From: Plectrocnemia conspersa
Taxonomy: Eukaryota; Arthropoda; Insecta; Trichoptera; Polycentropodidae
Direction of reading: 5' to 3'
DNA length: 64,000 nt
Assembly (NCBI GenBank): GCA_009617715.1
Contig: VTFK01000327.1
Coordinates: forward strand, 248,001-312,000
Every line of letters begins with the position of its first letter. Position 1 is the stretch's first letter. The translations under genes were made by a program, and so were the position numbers. Of this stretch, positions 61,745-64,000 are shown one piece after another. The notes below the pieces were generated by a model. The model worked only from the letters and a program-made list of their open reading frames with translations, was not told where the DNA came from and made no database searches.

Positions 61745-62300
61745 TTATTTTTAAATATTTTTACACAAAATTTTGATCATATTCAAAGTACACTCCATTG
61801 ACCAATATGCACTTTATAAGCGTTTTTTCCATTGTTCAAAACAGTTCTGGAACTCATATAATGGGATTTCTTTAAATCCCTCCAGTAATTTTTGTTTTAC
61901 CTCTTTCACAGTCCCAAAATATTTTCTTATCATGTCCCTTTTGAGTCTAGGGAACAAAAATGTCACAGTGGGACAGATCAGGTAAGTAGGGCGAGTGAAT
62001 AATCGGCGTCATTGCATTTTTACTCAAACACTGCCTCCCCGACAACGCGGTGTGAGCCGGTCATGATTAAAGAACTAAGAATATTTTCTTCCTGATGCTC
62101 GCTCTTAACCTTTTCAATACCTCCACGTAAAAGTGTTTGTGAACTGTTTGGCCTGGAAGAACAAACAGTTCAAAAAAACAAATGGGCATTGTCTTAATGT
62201 TTGGCTTTAACTGAGTTCCCCACAACCATTTTCTTTTTTGCGGACGAAGATTATGTTTTTACGTGGGTTGTTTTGGTCTCGCGGCGACGAAAGCTATACT
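61745..62300 (-). pseudogene. mariner-family transposase relic
   Basis: Minus-strand fragments in family order: VVGNSVKAKH, ICFFELFVLPGQTVHKHFYV, EVLKRLRASIRKK, PAHTALSGRQCLSKNAMTPI, IHSPYLPDLSHCDIFLFPRL, KRDMIRKYFGTVKEVKQKLL and FQNCFEQWKKRL. The YSPDLAPxD-type block that carries the third catalytic Asp is recognisable (SHCD). Frame changes and stops show it is dead. Confidence 0.88.
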
Positions 62301-63000
62301 GGTTTCTTTGCAGCATTACAAGAGTTTCCACCACCATTTTCTCCAACAGAAAACAAAATTAAATGCGCATAAAAAATATTCTCCAACATAACAACACATG
62401 CTAAATTGACTCGGAATAAAACCTAAAATTTTTTATTGTAACCTCCATATTCAATGGATTTGGCCTTTTTTCTTTCAGTGAATCATTTTTTAAGGGAAAA
62501 AAATTTGAACAAAAAAAAATATATAAAAAAGAGCAGTAGTAATTCATTAGAAAGGTGACAGAATATATAAAACGACAATAATTGTATTATATAAAAAAAA
62601 TGCTACGCCATTACTTCTGTGGCTAATACATTCTGATGATTATTTTAAAATACGTTGTATTTACTTGGAAATCCGCATCGAAACATTTTGTAGTAAAACA
62701 TAAAGAGGCGAACTAATTAAATAATATCTTATTTTTATCTTATCTATAAGAGTTAGTGAATCATTGTGAATTTTCATGCTTATCTTATTTGATTTGTAAA
62801 TAAATTTTGTTGTTAACAACATATAAAAATACACACTTTCCTCAAACTTTACTTCCACTGATGTTTACCTATTTAGCTCATCTAAAAAATCGATAATTAA
62901 AGTCATAATATTACTTGATTCAGTTTTTACAGCAAAGCAGCAAAAACTGTATAGAAATATATTAAATAAATTTCAAGAAATGCAGGAAATTATTATAAGA
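62301..63000. other. AT-rich region between mariner relic and LINE f
   Basis: No gene recognised; the 5' part of the mariner relic may extend to about 62450. Confidence 0.4.
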
Positions 63001-64000
63001 TTTTTTTTTTTTTTTTTATTATTTTTTTTAGATTAAATTAAGACCATCGTGGCCTAACAGGTTACCCCAATGCGCCACGATGGTCGAAAACAAATTTTAA
63101 ATTTACAAAACAAAAAAAAAAAAGTATATATACATAAATAGAACAATACTTAAAAAATAATAAACATAACAAAAAAAATTATAAAATATCAAAATTAAAT
63201 GAGACAACTGATCAGCTCCCTTGTAGCTAACATTAAACAGGTCAATATGTAATGCAAGCGTATTAAGGAGCCGTATGGCCACAGCTATAGGCGAGTTGGC
63301 AAGTGCGGATGTCCTAGCCCTAACTGCCATCAAAAGAGGTCTCGATCGTGATTCTCGAAAATGTTCCGGAACCCAAAACTGGAATTCCTCGAGAATAGCT
63401 GGATTGTCGACAGCACCTTTAGTAGTTTGAAAAAAATGCTTAGCGACATACAGCTTGCGAGAATTAGCGAATCATATCCCAACGCCCCTAAAAAAAGAAA
63501 GGCGCTGGGATATAAGTACGGATAATAACCAAATGTCCTTTGTAAAGGTATCTTAAATACCTTTTTTTGAATTTTTTCCACTAAAAGGGAATATTTGGCT
63601 ATTCAGGGATTCCAAATTATAGATCCCGATTCAAGAATGCTACGAACTAAGGTGTCATAGAGGATGCGAATAACTGACGGATCGTCAAAGTGAAAGGCAT
63701 TCCTCATAACAAAGCCGAGCATCTTGGAAGATTTATCACAGACGTCGTGTATGTGTAGAGAGAACCTCCATTTGCTCTCGAAAGTGATTCCGAGATCTTT
63801 AATGGAAGTTTCTCTAGTCAAAATGTTACCACCGAGATGGTAGAAATAATCTGATGGCGAACGGGATCGAGAAAATGACACAGTATGGCACTTTCCGACA
63901 CTAAAGGGCAGACGGTTAACGGAAGCCCATCTCCACAGAGAGTCTAAATCACTTTGTAGAGAGAAGGAGTCCGCAACAGATCGAATGCATTTATATAATT
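63001..64000 (-). mobile_element. Jockey-like LINE, copy f (runs off the window)
   Basis: Best-preserved and distinct subfamily. On the minus strand: CIRSVADSFSLQSDLDSLWR, FSVGKCHTVSFSRSRSPSDY, FYHLGGNILTRETSIKDLGI, TFESKWRFSLHIHDVCDKSS, LYDTLVRSILESGSIIWNP, then a frame change near 63595, QKKVFKIPLQRTFGYYPYLY, another near 63335, ARTSALANSPIAVAIRLLNT, and the tail stem GACCATCGTGGC/GCCACGATGGTC (63042-63053/63074-63085), ending in an A-rich tail at 63001-63030. The catalytic part lies to the right of the window. Confidence 0.9.

Noticed and set aside
1..64000. CRISPR arrays, operons, rRNA genes
   Set aside because: No regularly spaced repeats or rRNA motifs; gene structure is clearly eukaryotic with introns.

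Overview
The window reads as AT-rich nuclear DNA of an insect (arthropod at least). Its genes are split by spliceosomal GT-AG introns. Intergenic DNA is full of decayed class II transposons (pogo/Tigger, hAT, Tc1, mariner) and one active-looking family of jockey-like LINEs. I cannot place the order or species from the sequence alone.

Layout, left to right. The 3' five exons of the heparan sulfate glucuronyl C5-epimerase gene (GLCE/Hsepi, +, 250-2333) are followed by about 5 kb of AT-rich DNA with two inverted-repeat elements. PGAP3 (GPI-anchor remodelling hydrolase, -, 7678-11400) has seven exons and a MITE plus a hairpin inside its introns. 11.9-20.4 kb is a transposon graveyard: a DDE transposase relic, a pogo/Tigger transposase pseudogene split by a hAT element, a degenerating C2H2 zinc finger gene (17066-18533, -), and a second Tigger pseudogene split by a second hAT MITE. 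A GC-rich island then carries the first coding exon of sina/SIAH (E3 ligase, +, 20758-24688), whose intron holds a Tc1 relic. Rabex-5/RABGEF1 (Rab5 exchange factor, -, 25237-29600) follows tail-to-tail. ALKBH2 (DNA repair dioxygenase, -, 31283-35814) contains the whole ciliary gene TTC30/IFT70 (+, 31512-33566) inside its last intron.

From about 36 kb to the end I find no intact host coding gene. The region holds at least seven LINE pieces, a candidate SINE family that shares its 3' end with the LINE, a mariner relic, several short perfect palindromes, and three islands of higher GC or motif density (39.6, 46.1 and 53.6 kb) that could be promoters, 5' exons or enhancers of a gene lying off the right edge.

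All exon boundaries given for GLCE, PGAP3, SIAH, Rabex-5, ALKBH2 and TTC30 were placed by hand from GT/AG sites and reading-frame continuity; every gene adds up to a whole number of codons. The most unusual observations are: (1) TTC30 nested antisense in an ALKBH2 intron with its stop codon inside the ALKBH2 splice donor; (2) a covarying stem-loop at LINE 3' ends, shared in part with a SINE-like repeat; (3) repeated short perfect inverted duplications, one of which can be shown to have arisen inside a transposase relic.
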